Source: Halomonas fontilapidosi (GTDB lineage Bacteria; Pseudomonadota; Gammaproteobacteria; Pseudomonadales; Halomonadaceae). Taken from it: 64,000 bases of DNA. The translations under genes and the position numbers were made by a program. The stretch is taken from the NCBI RefSeq assembly GCF_014192285.1, contig NZ_JACHXQ010000001.1, positions 434,001-498,000 on the forward strand, read 5' to 3'. Shown piece by piece: positions 7,838 to 16,033 of this stretch (positions within the stretch are counted from its first letter, which is position 1; every line of letters begins with the position of its first letter). Under the pieces are notes generated by a model, which saw only the letters and a list, made by a program, of their open reading frames with translations, was not told the DNA's origin and ran no database searches.

Positions 7838-8257
7838 ATGAGTGCCATGCGAGGAGCAGCTGCCTACGGCCGCGGCGCCAGTGCGTACGCAAAGGTGGGC
7901 GTCGAAAGCGGCGTGATGTCCGCCAGCCCCCACCAGTTGATCGTGATGCTATTCGATGGTGCATTGGCGGCGATACGCACCGCCCGAATCCACCTCCAGG
8001 ATGGCAATACATCCGAGAAGGGCAAGGCAATCTCCAAAGCACTGGATATTGTCAACAATGGCCTGGCGGCCGCTCTGGATACGGAACAAGGGGGAGAAAT
8101 CGCTGCGCAGCTCGGTTCACTCTATGATTATGTGGCGCGTTTGCTGTTATCGGCCAACCTGCACAACGATACCGAGCGCCTCAACCAGGCCGAAAAGCTG
8201 CTGAACGATATCGCCTCGGCGTGGCGAGACATCGGTGATCACGGGGCGAGGGGCTGA
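7838..8257 (+). CDS. fliS: Flagellin export chaperone FliS
   Basis: FliS binds the C-terminus of flagellin in the cytoplasm and delivers it to FlhA. I choose the ATG at 7838 because GAGGAG (7821-7826) precedes it; an upstream in-frame GTG at 7808 would add ten unlike residues. The 139-residue product has the family's YAKVGVESGVMSASPHQLIVMLFDG block near the start (shown in parts as SPHQLIVMLFDGAL) and the C-terminal LNDIASAWRDI helix. Flagellin itself is not in the window. fliT follows after 2 nt. Confidence 0.95.
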   Translation: MSAMRGAAAYGRGASAYAKVGVESGVMSASPHQLIVMLFDGALAAIRTARIHLQDGNTSEKGKAISKALDIVNNGLAAALDTEQGGEIAAQLGSLYDYVARLLLSANLHNDTERLNQAEKLLNDIASAWRDIGDHGARG

Positions 8258-8259
8258 TC

Positions 8260-8658
8260 ATGGAGTGCGCTGTTGAGTCGACCCGCCAGCTGGCGCTGCT
8301 AGAAAAGTACCAAACGCTGCTATCGCGCACGCAGCGAATGCTGGCTCTGGCACGAGATGCCGACTGGGCCGCGCTGATCGACCAGGAAAGTCACTACGTC
8401 GTGCAAGTGGAACAGCTGATACAACTCGATGCCGAGCTTCAACTCGATACCGACGGCCGGGATCGCAAGGCAAGGCTGCTCGAGCAGATCCTGGAAAACG
8501 ATCTCGAGATCCGCCAACACTTGATGGAGCGGCGAGAAGAGCTTGGCAATTTGATCGGGGCTACGCAACGCCAACGGAACCTGCGACGGACCTATGGCGT
8601 TGTTGAGCAAGCCACAGCCACACCCGCCGACATGCGATTCACCAAGAGATCCCCGTGA
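8260..8658 (+). CDS. fliT: Flagellar chaperone FliT
   Basis: In enteric bacteria FliT is the export chaperone of the filament cap FliD and also binds FlhD4C2 to damp class II transcription. This 132-residue helical protein, with LLEKYQTLLSRTQRMLALAR near the start and LLEQILENDLEIRQHL mid-protein, fits FliT in length and pattern and directly follows fliS. FliT sequences are weakly conserved, so the call leans on context. The ATG follows a GGGGCGAGGGG stretch at the end of fliS. The stop overlaps the GTG start of the next gene. Confidence 0.85.
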   Translation: MECAVESTRQLALLEKYQTLLSRTQRMLALARDADWAALIDQESHYVVQVEQLIQLDAELQLDTDGRDRKARLLEQILENDLEIRQHLMERREELGNLIGATQRQRNLRRTYGVVEQATATPADMRFTKRSP

Positions 8659-9887
8659 GCGGTATAACGCCTCTGCTGGACACCCTGCTGCATCAAGTGC
8701 TGGGCAAACGGGTCGACACCCCGCCTGCCCAAGACTTGAACCAGCCGGTCAAGCCAACCTCTCCCGCAGAGGCCCCAAAAGCCTTGCACAGTGATTCGCG
8801 CCTTGACGCCCGAAGCAACTCGCCTGGGTTGCCGGAACTGGGCCGGACCTCTCGAGAGCGGTCAGGTGCCACTTCTGGGACAATGCCGCCACAAGGTCAT
8901 CCTCCCGCCTCGGCGCAGACCCATTTCAGCACATCAGCACGAACCATCGCCGACCTACTCGTCCGCTTTCCCGCTCCGCCATCTGTCGTGACGACGGCGA
9001 TGCCACTGATGCCCCGCGAACCGATGCCAGCCCCAACCATCTTGGCGACTCGCCTGGAAGACAGCATCCGTCACAGCGGACTCTTCTATGAGTCGCACCT
9101 GGCCCGCTGGTTCAAGGGAGAGCTGCCACGTCAGCAACTCGAACGCGAACCGCAGATGTGGCGCTCCCTGAACTTCATCCCCTCAGGGGGTGGCCATGGA
9201 GCAAACTCGTCAAATAATCTCGGTAGCGATCGCCACTCTCCCTTCCTGCTTGCCCCCTTATTCTCCAGTCGCACTCACTCACCTGCCGCTCCCCACCCGA
9301 CTAACGTCCCGGCTTCCTCGCCACAGTCACAACCAGCAGCCAATGTCGCAGGCTCTACCACTGCGCCGCCTCACGCCGTCCCGACCTCGAGCCCTTCAAC
9401 TACCGGAAACGATAACGGTGCCACGCCTAACCCGCGCGAACCACTTCCCGAGACCAGCTCACGCTCAAATCAAGCCGTTCACGAGAGCCTGCAGGGAATC
9501 GTCCGCCATCAGCTCGAAATGCTGGTAACGCCCGCCCTGCGCTGGGAAGGTGACGTCTGGAGCGGCCTGTTCATGGCGTTGATGATCCAGGTTCCTCCCG
9601 GTCACCAAGACCGGACGGGTGGCGAAAAGCGCAATACGGAAAACCGCGACGCTGAACAACAAGGCTGGCGCTCAGAGATCGACCTAAACATCGCCGGCCT
9701 GGGACGCGTCAAGGCATCGCTATGGATGCAGGCCCATAGCGTGGAGATCGAGCTGAATGCCGCTCAAGAGCTCACTCGTCGTCAGCTCGAGGGAGGTATT
9801 GAAAGCCTGAGGTCTCGACTCGCCGGTCACGGTTTCGAAGAGGTCCGGATCGACCTGAACGGCCCGGTCGAGGGACAGCTGTCATGA
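8655..9887 (+). CDS. FliK-like hook-length control domain protein
   Basis: A 410-residue protein starting with GTG in a 4-nt overlap with fliT. Residues 1-280 are Pro/Ser/Thr-rich and low in complexity, as in the secreted ruler part of FliK. The last 120 or so residues form a Flg_hook (FliK C-terminal) domain, including LGRVKASLWMQAHSVEIELN and RSRLAGHGFEEVRIDL. FliK measures hook length and triggers the FlhB specificity switch. Here the gene is next to a small FlhB-C-domain gene and not in a fliF-fliR cluster, so it may be a second, divergent FliK paralogue rather than the canonical one. Confidence 0.75.
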   Translation: MSGITPLLDTLLHQVLGKRVDTPPAQDLNQPVKPTSPAEAPKALHSDSRLDARSNSPGLPELGRTSRERSGATSGTMPPQGHPPASAQTHFSTSARTIADLLVRFPAPPSVVTTAMPLMPREPMPAPTILATRLEDSIRHSGLFYESHLARWFKGELPRQQLEREPQMWRSLNFIPSGGGHGANSSNNLGSDRHSPFLLAPLFSSRTHSPAAPHPTNVPASSPQSQPAANVAGSTTAPPHAVPTSSPSTTGNDNGATPNPREPLPETSSRSNQAVHESLQGIVRHQLEMLVTPALRWEGDVWSGLFMALMIQVPPGHQDRTGGEKRNTENRDAEQQGWRSEIDLNIAGLGRVKASLWMQAHSVEIELNAAQELTRRQLEGGIESLRSRLAGHGFEEVRIDLNGPVEGQLS

Positions 9888-10177
9888 CCCATCAGAACCA
9901 GGAAGGACGTCGCCAGGCCGTCGCACTGGCCTATCACGATAGTGAAGGCGCCCCGCGGGTCATCGCACAAGGCTATGGTGAGCTCGCCGAGCGCATCATC
10001 TCGGAAGCCCGGCGCCAGGGGATTCATGTGCATGATGCCCCAGAGCTTGTCGGGTTGCTGATGCAGTTGGACCTGGACGAGGCTATACCGCCACGACTCT
10101 ATCAGGTCATTGCAGAGCTGCTGGTGTGGGTATACGAACTCTCACCAGGCGATCCACGGAATAACCCCCACCAATAA
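9884..10177 (+). CDS. FlhB C-terminal-domain-like protein (FhlB/FlhB2, YscU-type switch fragment)
   Basis: A 97-residue protein that matches only the cytoplasmic C-terminal part of FlhB: AVALAYHDSEGAPRVIAQGYGELAERI aligns (AVALxY ... AP.VIA.G.GELA..I) with the region just after the FlhB autocleavage site, and IPPRLYQVIAELLVWVYEL matches its conserved end. It has no membrane part and begins just after where NPTH would be, so it resembles the released FlhB-CC fragment. It overlaps the FliK-like gene by 4 nt. Such orphan domains exist elsewhere and can replace or modulate FlhB-C in export (family knowledge); the role here is inferred. Confidence 0.85.
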   Translation: MTHQNQEGRRQAVALAYHDSEGAPRVIAQGYGELAERIISEARRQGIHVHDAPELVGLLMQLDLDEAIPPRLYQVIAELLVWVYELSPGDPRNNPHQ

Positions 10178-10481
10178 ATGCTGCCACTGCGCATCATTGT
10201 GCGCCAAAATGTAAATTTTTGTTAAAATCTAATTTTGGTTAGCCTCTTTAGCTACAGCTGCATAAGCATGATTTTTCACACCTTTCTGCATTAGACCCTA
10301 CCCATTCCTCGTGCTCAACACGCATGGATACCCAATGTGAGTTATTGCATCTATTTCTCAGCCAACGACAATACGTGCGTTTGATAGACGATCGATCCAA
10401 ATGTGGTCCACGGGCAGCCAGCCAACAAGAATTCCAAGGCCCAGACCAAGCAAAAAAAGATTGACGGACGACAGGGAACCC
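10178..10481 (+). promoter_or_regulatory. AT-rich flhDC upstream region
   Basis: A 304-nt non-coding stretch between the FlhB-like gene and flhD, markedly more AT-rich than its surroundings, with homopolymer-like segments around 10207-10240 (TTTTTGTTAAAAT). Its length and composition suit a regulated promoter of the flagellar master operon. A possible CRP half-site TGTGA is at 10336-10340, but its partner half is poor. I could not define -35/-10 elements with confidence. GGGAA precedes the flhD ATG. Confidence 0.5.
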
Positions 10482-10808
10482 ATGGAAACCAATAACTTAG
10501 TCAGCGAGATTCACGAAATGAACCTCGCCTACCTCTTGCTTGCCCAGCGCCTGATCAACGAGGATCGAGCTTCGGCAAGATTTCGCCTCAAGATCGATGA
10601 CGAGATGGCTGACCTGATCCAGGAGCTTAATGCTCGTCAACTCACACGCCTGTCGCGCGTCAACCAACTGCTTTGCCACTTTGGTCATGACAGCGCTGAA
10701 CATCTACGCCAGCTAACCCATAACCCCCGGGAGCAAGGCCTAGGGCCACTCCATGCCGCATTGCTGATGGCTTCCCGACCGGCGGTCTCGCCCGCGGCGG
10801 AGGAGTAA
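10482..10808 (+). CDS. flhD: Flagellar master regulator subunit FlhD
   Basis: FlhD forms the FlhD4C2 activator that switches on class II flagellar genes with sigma-70. I start at the ATG at 10482 (METNNLVSEIHEMNLAYL), preceded by GGGAA, because the motif IHEMNLAYLLLAQRLI is the conserved FlhD beginning; the longer frame from 10401 adds unlike residues. The 108-residue product matches the usual length (about 105-119). flhC follows after 3 nt. This puts the system in the enteric-type FlhDC hierarchy rather than the FleQ/FlrA one. Confidence 0.96.
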   Translation: METNNLVSEIHEMNLAYLLLAQRLINEDRASARFRLKIDDEMADLIQELNARQLTRLSRVNQLLCHFGHDSAEHLRQLTHNPREQGLGPLHAALLMASRPAVSPAAEE

Positions 10809-10811
10809 GGC

Positions 10812-11387
10812 ATGTCCAGCAAGAGCTTGCTAGTTGAAATGCAACAGGTACAGCTGGCCATTGACCTGATCGAACTTGGCGCACGTCTCCAGGTCCTGGA
10901 AACCGAAACCGACCTTAGCCGTGCCCGTCTGATACGCCTATTCAAGGAAGTACGGGGCATGTCACCGCCTAAGGGAATGCTGCCGTTCTCGACCGACTGG
11001 TTCATCACCTGGATGCCGAACATCCATTCCTCGCTGTTCTACAACATTTACCTTCGTTTGCAGGAAGATCCTGGTTGCGATCGGATGGAAGCCTTTATCA
11101 AGGCCTATCGGCTGTACGCGGAGCAGGTGGAAGCGGAAGATGCAGAAACCGTCCTGGGCCTGACCCGCGCCTGGACCCTGGTGCGCTTCTTCGAGAGCGA
11201 TCTCCTGCAGCTCTCCTCCTGCACCCGCTGTGCCGGCCACTTCGTGGCGCACGCCCACAGCCCGAGCCATGACTATGTCTGCGGCATCTGTCAGCCCCCT
11301 TCGCGAGCCGGCAAGACCCGCAAACGCCAACAGGCTGCGATAGACCGCGTCGACACCTCTGAACCAGCGGCGCACCGCCAGGCCTGA
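10812..11387 (+). CDS. flhC: Flagellar master regulator subunit FlhC
   Basis: FlhC provides most DNA contacts in the FlhD4C2 complex. The 191-residue product has the conserved ELGARLQVLETETDLSR start (about 22-38), RLIRLFKEVRGMSPPKGMLPFSTDWF, and the zinc-binding cysteine cluster CTRC...CGIC (about residues 137-158). Length matches the family (about 190). It is co-transcribed with flhD; a GC-rich hairpin follows about 20 nt after its stop. Confidence 0.97.
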   Translation: MSSKSLLVEMQQVQLAIDLIELGARLQVLETETDLSRARLIRLFKEVRGMSPPKGMLPFSTDWFITWMPNIHSSLFYNIYLRLQEDPGCDRMEAFIKAYRLYAEQVEAEDAETVLGLTRAWTLVRFFESDLLQLSSCTRCAGHFVAHAHSPSHDYVCGICQPPSRAGKTRKRQQAAIDRVDTSEPAAHRQA

Positions 11388-11404
11388 ACCTCCTCAGGTC
11401 GATT

Positions 11405-11429
11405 CCGCGGGGAACCTCTTTCCCCGCGG
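11405..11429 (+). terminator. GC-rich hairpin downstream of flhC
   Basis: A perfect 10-bp stem, CCGCGGGGAA (11405-11414) and TTCCCCGCGG (11420-11429) with a 5-nt loop, lies 17 nt after the flhC stop and before the predicted motA promoter. There is no clear T-run after it, so it may be a weak intrinsic terminator or an mRNA-stabilising hairpin. Confidence 0.55.
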
Positions 11430-11456
11430 ACACAGCAACAAGTTCCTCTACTCCCC

Positions 11457-11483
11457 TCAAGTATCGCCCGGTGCCGCCGATAA
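11457..11483 (+). promoter_or_regulatory. Predicted FliA (sigma-28) promoter of motAB-cheAW
   Basis: TCAAGTAT, 11 nt, then GCCGATAA: a perfect sigma-28 -10 element with 15 nt to a TCAA -35 variant. It lies between the flhC hairpin and the motA GTG (44 nt downstream), the same position as the known class III promoter of the enteric mocha operon. Confidence 0.87.
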
Positions 11484-11527
11484 TCGATGTAGACCATCAT
11501 TCATCGCCTTGCTAGGGGATACCGGCC

Positions 11528-12400
11528 GTGCTGATACCCATCGGATACCTTGTCGTGATCTTCTCCGTGTTCGGGGGGTTTGCGCTGGCGGGTGGCCACC
11601 TGGGGCCGCTTTTCCAGCCCACGGAGTTCCTGATGATCTTCGGCGCCGGTATCGGGGCCTTCATCGCTGCCAACAACGGCAAGGCCATCAAGGCCACCTT
11701 TCGAATCTTTGCTCGCCTACGGCGCTCCAACAAGTATGACAAGGCGCTCTACATGGAGCTGATGGCGCTGCAGTACAAGATGCTCGCCAAGATCCGTCGA
11801 GACGGCATGCTGGGGATTGAACGCGACATCGACAACCCTGGGGAAAGCGCTCTGTTCAATGAACACCCGAAAGTTCTCGCCGACCCAATGATCATGACCT
11901 TTCTTACCGACTATCTGCGTCTGATGGTGAGCGGCAGCATGGACCCCATGGAACTCGACGAGCTGATGCTTCATGAGATCGAAGCCTTCGAGCAGGAAGC
12001 GCATATTCCCGTCGATGCCATCACCAAGGTCGGGGATGCCATGCCGGCATTCGGTATCGTTGCCGCCGTCATGGGCGTCGTTAAGGCGTTGAGCGCTGCG
12101 GATGCCGCCCCCGATGAGATGGGAAAAATGATTGCCCATGCCCTGGTCGGTACCTTCCTGGGCATCCTGGCCGGCTACGGCTTTGTCAATCCACTGGCGA
12201 GCCGCGTTGAACGACAAGCCAAAGAGGTGGAAAAGGTCCTGCAGTGCATGCGGGTTACCCTGCTGGCCAGCCTACATGGTTATGCCCCCCAACTGGCCGT
12301 GGAATTCGGGCGCAAGGCGTTGCATACCGAGGAGCGTCCCGGTTTCTCCGAGCTAGAGGAATATGTTCGCAATTCCAAGGCGGGTGAAGGCAGCACATGA
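11528..12400 (+). CDS. motA: Flagellar stator protein MotA (proton-type)
   Basis: MotA forms the five-subunit ring around MotB in the inner membrane and pushes on FliG. The product has 290 residues, near the enteric MotA length of 295, and its sequence follows that family: an N-terminal membrane segment (IPIGYLVVIFSVFGGFALAGG), a large cytoplasmic loop with IFARLRRSNKYDKALYMELM, and a C-terminal membrane pair with KVGDAMPAFGIVAAVMGVVK. It starts with GTG after GGGGATACC. motB overlaps by 4 nt. A predicted FliA promoter is upstream. Confidence 0.97.
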   Translation: MLIPIGYLVVIFSVFGGFALAGGHLGPLFQPTEFLMIFGAGIGAFIAANNGKAIKATFRIFARLRRSNKYDKALYMELMALQYKMLAKIRRDGMLGIERDIDNPGESALFNEHPKVLADPMIMTFLTDYLRLMVSGSMDPMELDELMLHEIEAFEQEAHIPVDAITKVGDAMPAFGIVAAVMGVVKALSAADAAPDEMGKMIAHALVGTFLGILAGYGFVNPLASRVERQAKEVEKVLQCMRVTLLASLHGYAPQLAVEFGRKALHTEERPGFSELEEYVRNSKAGEGST

Positions 12401-13353
12401 CTCAGAATCATCGACCGATCATCATCCGCCGCAAGAAAGTCGTTCACCAACACCATGGCGGCAGCTGGAAGATTGCCCTGGCGGACTTCATGACCGCCTT
12501 GATGGCCCTGTTCCTGGTGATGTGGATCTTGTCGCAATCCGATCAGAATCAGCGCGAAGCCATCTCGGAATACTTTCGTACCCCCCTGGTTACCGCCATT
12601 ACCGGCGGAGATGGAGCAGCGCAAAGCGCTAATGTGATTCCGGGAGGAGGTCCAGATCCGGTTCATTCGGATGGGGAACGGGCACGCATCGATTTGCGCA
12701 CCCAGACCCGCCCTAGTGAACAACAGCGCCGGGCCTTTCGGGACCTCCAACAACGCATCGAAACGGCCATCGACGCCGACCCGGATCTGAGGCAGCTGCG
12801 TCAGCAGTTGCGCTTCGACATGACACCGGAGGGGCTACGAATTCAGCTGCTTGATACCGAGCAGCGGCCGATGTTCGACCTCGGCAGCGACCGGGTTGCC
12901 CCCTATATGCGAGACCTGCTTCGCACCATGGCACCGTTGCTTAACGAACTGCCCAATGACCTGAGCATCAGCGGTCACACCGACAACCTGGCTTACCTGA
13001 ACGGCTACCGCGGCTACAGCAACTGGGAGCTCTCGAATGACCGTGCCAATGCATCACGTCGTGAGCTGGTGTCCGGGGGACTGAATCCCGTCAAGCTATT
13101 AAGGGTTTCCGGGTTCGCCGATCGGGTTGTAATGCCCGAGACAGATGCCAGTGATCCCATCAATCGCCGGATCGAATTGCTGGTGCTTTTCCGTGAGGTA
13201 GCTGATCGCATCCGCTCGCCAGGCATACTCAACGGTGCGGGAACGCCGTCACCGCTTAGCCGACAAGCGAAGCCGAGAGTCGATACCGCGCCGGTGGAGC
13301 GTTTCACCAAAAGCCTGCAGCAGACACTGGGTACAGAACAAGCGTCGCCCTGA
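12397..13353 (+). CDS. motB: Flagellar stator protein MotB (proton-type)
   Basis: MotB supplies the ion-carrying aspartate and anchors the stator to peptidoglycan. The single N-terminal membrane helix has the critical Asp at residue 30 in ALADFMTALMALFLVMW, which closely follows the enteric proton-type MotB. A plug/linker and an OmpA-like peptidoglycan-binding domain follow (SGHTDNLAYLNGYRGYSNWELS and DASDPINRRIELL). The length is 318 residues. It overlaps motA by 4 nt. Confidence 0.97.
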   Translation: MTQNHRPIIIRRKKVVHQHHGGSWKIALADFMTALMALFLVMWILSQSDQNQREAISEYFRTPLVTAITGGDGAAQSANVIPGGGPDPVHSDGERARIDLRTQTRPSEQQRRAFRDLQQRIETAIDADPDLRQLRQQLRFDMTPEGLRIQLLDTEQRPMFDLGSDRVAPYMRDLLRTMAPLLNELPNDLSISGHTDNLAYLNGYRGYSNWELSNDRANASRRELVSGGLNPVKLLRVSGFADRVVMPETDASDPINRRIELLVLFREVADRIRSPGILNGAGTPSPLSRQAKPRVDTAPVERFTKSLQQTLGTEQASP

Positions 13354-13387
13354 GGGGCGAAAACCTTTCCAGCATGGGGACAAGCGC

Positions 13388-15514
13388 ATGGATATCACCG
13401 ATTTCTATGACACCTTTTTCGAGGAGGCAGAGGAACTGCTGGCCGACATGGAGCGCCACCTTCTCGAGATCGACCTCGAGGAACCCGATGCCGAACAGCT
13501 CAATGCGATCTTCCGTGCCGCACACTCGATCAAGGGGGGAGCCGGTACCTTCGGCTTCGATGTGCTGCAAAAGACAACGCATCTCCTAGAGAACCTACTT
13601 GATCACGCGCGCCGCGGGGAAATGCCCCTGCGTCGGGACATCGTTGATACATTTCTGGAAACCAAGGACATGCTGCACGATCAGCTAGACGCCTATCGCA
13701 ATCAGGAAGAACCCGACCAGGCCGCCTTCACCCGTATCTGCCAGACCTTGCAGCAGCTGGCCCGTGAGGAGATTGGCCAGGAACTCGAGGCCGCCGCTAG
13801 CGCGCCGGAAGACACGGGCAACGCCCCAACTGCGACTCCCCCGGCACACACTGCCGATACCACCACTGACAACGTGGCAGTTGCATCGCCAACGAGTGAG
13901 CAGCTACTCGCTGTGGCCCTGCTCAACGTAGGCGAGAAGGACCGCGGCTTGCTGGTCGAAGAGCTAGGCCAGTTAGGCACGGTCCAAGGACATCACGGCG
14001 ACGAAGAGTGCTACGAGGTCACGCTCCTCACTGGCGTCAGTCGGGACGACATCGAAGCCGTGATGTGCTTTATCGTGGAACCCGAACAGCTACAGATTCG
14101 TCACGCTGAAAACGAGGAGAGTGTGCCGGAGGCCTCACCACAAGCGCCTCCTCAGTCGGAAAAAGACCCAGCCTCGCCCGCCAAGTCGGAGACGGCCACC
14201 TCCCCTGCCCTCCTCACCACGGGGGGAGCATCCGAGAGTGGCAGGCCCAAGGCAAAGAAGGCCAAGGCTGGCGGTGAATCGAGTTCGATCCGGGTCTCGG
14301 TGGACAAGGTTGACCAGATCATCAACCTGGTCGGAGAACTGATCATCACTCAGTCGATGCTCGATCAGACCGTCAGCGAGCTGGATGGGGTGACACATGG
14401 CGGCTTGTTGAATGGCATGAACCTGCTCCAACGCAATGCTCGAGACCTTCAGGAAGCGGTCATGTCGGTGCGTATGGTTCCCATGGATTACGTGTTCAGC
14501 CGCTATCCGCGCCTGGTACGCGATCTGGCCGGCAAGCTCGACAAGGAGGTGGAACTGGTCACCGAGGGCGAGTCTACCGAGCTCGACAAGAGCCTCACCG
14601 AGCGCATCATCGACCCCCTCACCCACCTGGTGCGGAACAGTCTCGATCACGGCATAGAGGATCCGGACACGCGCGAGGCGGCCGGCAAGCCACGCATCGG
14701 CCGTCTGACCCTCTCGGCTCAACACCAGGGCGGCAACATTCTCATCGAGGTCATTGACGATGGCGCCGGGCTGGACCGCGACAGACTGCTTGCCAAGGCC
14801 CACGAAAGCGGCCTTTCAGTTTCAGATAGCATGAGCGACGACGAGGTCTGGCAGCTGATCTTTGCGCCTGGCTTCTCCACCGCCAAGCAAGTCAGCGACG
14901 TCTCCGGTCGTGGTGTCGGCATGGATGTGGTCAAGCGCAACATCCAGGGCATGGGGGGGCATGTCGAGATCATGTCACGTCGAGGACAAGGCACCACCAC
15001 ACGCATCGTTCTGCCCCTGACCTTGGCCATTCTCGATGGCATGTCGATCAAGGTGGGTAGCGAGGTGTTTATCCTGCCACTTTCCACCGTACTCGAATCT
15101 CTGCAGCCATCTCGGGAAGACCTGTATGCCATGGCCGGCGACGACGTCGTGCTCAAGGTTCGCGACGAGTACCTGCCAGTAGTTGCGGTGCATGAGGCAC
15201 TGGATGTGAAGGGCGCCAAGACACAACTGAAAGAGACCATCGCAGTAATCGTCCAAGGCGAGGGACGGCGTTATGCTCTTCTGGTTGACGATCTGATTGG
15301 TCAGCAGCAAGTCGTGGTAAAGAATCTGGAAACCAACTATCGCAAGGTGCCAGGGGTTTCGGCGGCGACCATTCTCGGCGATGGCAGTGTGGCCCTGATC
15401 CTGGATATCGCCGACCTGCATCGCCTGAGCCGAGCCAAGAAGGAAGCACGCCGTCCACAGCGCGCCTCAATCGATTACGAGACACTGCTTCAACAAGAGA
15501 GGGAGCCATCATGA
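13388..15514 (+). CDS. cheA: Chemotaxis histidine kinase CheA
   Basis: CheA autophosphorylates in complex with CheW and receptors and passes phosphate to CheY and CheB. I start at the ATG at 13388 ([18 protein letters not shown]), after GGGG, because the frame upstream overlaps motB and is unlike CheA. The 708-residue product has an Hpt domain with phospho-His46 in [11 protein letters not shown], a P2 CheY-binding region (about 200-270), a dimerisation domain, an HATPase domain ([34 protein letters not shown]) and a C-terminal CheW-like domain. It overlaps cheW by 4 nt. Confidence 0.97.
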   Translation: MDITDFYDTFFEEAEELLADMERHLLEIDLEEPDAEQLNAIFRAAHSIKGGAGTFGFDVLQKTTHLLENLLDHARRGEMPLRRDIVDTFLETKDMLHDQLDAYRNQEEPDQAAFTRICQTLQQLAREEIGQELEAAASAPEDTGNAPTATPPAHTADTTTDNVAVASPTSEQLLAVALLNVGEKDRGLLVEELGQLGTVQGHHGDEECYEVTLLTGVSRDDIEAVMCFIVEPEQLQIRHAENEESVPEASPQAPPQSEKDPASPAKSETATSPALLTTGGASESGRPKAKKAKAGGESSSIRVSVDKVDQIINLVGELIITQSMLDQTVSELDGVTHGGLLNGMNLLQRNARDLQEAVMSVRMVPMDYVFSRYPRLVRDLAGKLDKEVELVTEGESTELDKSLTERIIDPLTHLVRNSLDHGIEDPDTREAAGKPRIGRLTLSAQHQGGNILIEVIDDGAGLDRDRLLAKAHESGLSVSDSMSDDEVWQLIFAPGFSTAKQVSDVSGRGVGMDVVKRNIQGMGGHVEIMSRRGQGTTTRIVLPLTLAILDGMSIKVGSEVFILPLSTVLESLQPSREDLYAMAGDDVVLKVRDEYLPVVAVHEALDVKGAKTQLKETIAVIVQGEGRRYALLVDDLIGQQQVVVKNLETNYRKVPGVSAATILGDGSVALILDIADLHRLSRAKKEARRPQRASIDYETLLQQEREPS

Positions 15515-16008
15515 CCAGCCTGTCACAACACGCCGACTATGCCACATCCGAGGCCCAAAACCGGGAATTTCTGGTGTTCTCCCTGGGGGAAGAAGAGTAC
15601 GCCATCGACATCCTTAAGGTGCAGGAGATCCGGGGCTACGAGAACGTCACGCGTATCGCCAATGCGCCGGAATTCATCAAGGGTGTAACCAACCTACGCG
15701 GCATTATCGTGCCCATCGTCGACCTTCGCATCAAGTTCCATCTCGACAAGGTCGAGTACGGCGGCCAGACGGTGGTGATCGTGGTGAACGTCGGTGAGCG
15801 CGTGGTGGGCATCGTGGTCGATGGCGTGTCGGATGTCATGACTCTCACGCCGGAGCAGATCAAGCCGGCTCCCGAGTTCGGCGTGACCCTGTCATCGGAC
15901 TTCCTGAGTGGGCTGGGCAGCCTCGAGGACCGCATGCTGGTGCTGGTTGATATCGACAAACTCCTCACCAGCGAGGAAATGGCGCTGGTCGATCGTAGTA
16001 GCAACTAA
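15511..16008 (+). CDS. cheW: Chemotaxis coupling protein CheW
   Basis: CheW links receptors to CheA in the polar signalling arrays. The 165-residue product has the family hallmarks [21 protein letters not shown] (as [16 protein letters not shown]), [20 protein letters not shown] and [11 protein letters not shown]. The length matches enteric CheW (167). It overlaps cheA by 4 nt and is followed 25 nt later by the first receptor gene. Confidence 0.97.
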   Translation: MTSLSQHADYATSEAQNREFLVFSLGEEEYAIDILKVQEIRGYENVTRIANAPEFIKGVTNLRGIIVPIVDLRIKFHLDKVEYGGQTVVIVVNVGERVVGIVVDGVSDVMTLTPEQIKPAPEFGVTLSSDFLSGLGSLEDRMLVLVDIDKLLTSEEMALVDRSSN

Positions 16009-16033
16009 GGCAAGCTCAAGCAGGGTAAGACGC

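Noticed and set aside
10336-10351. Possible CRP site upstream of flhD
   Set aside because: Only the TGTGA half matches; the second half (GCATC) fits TCACA at two of five positions.
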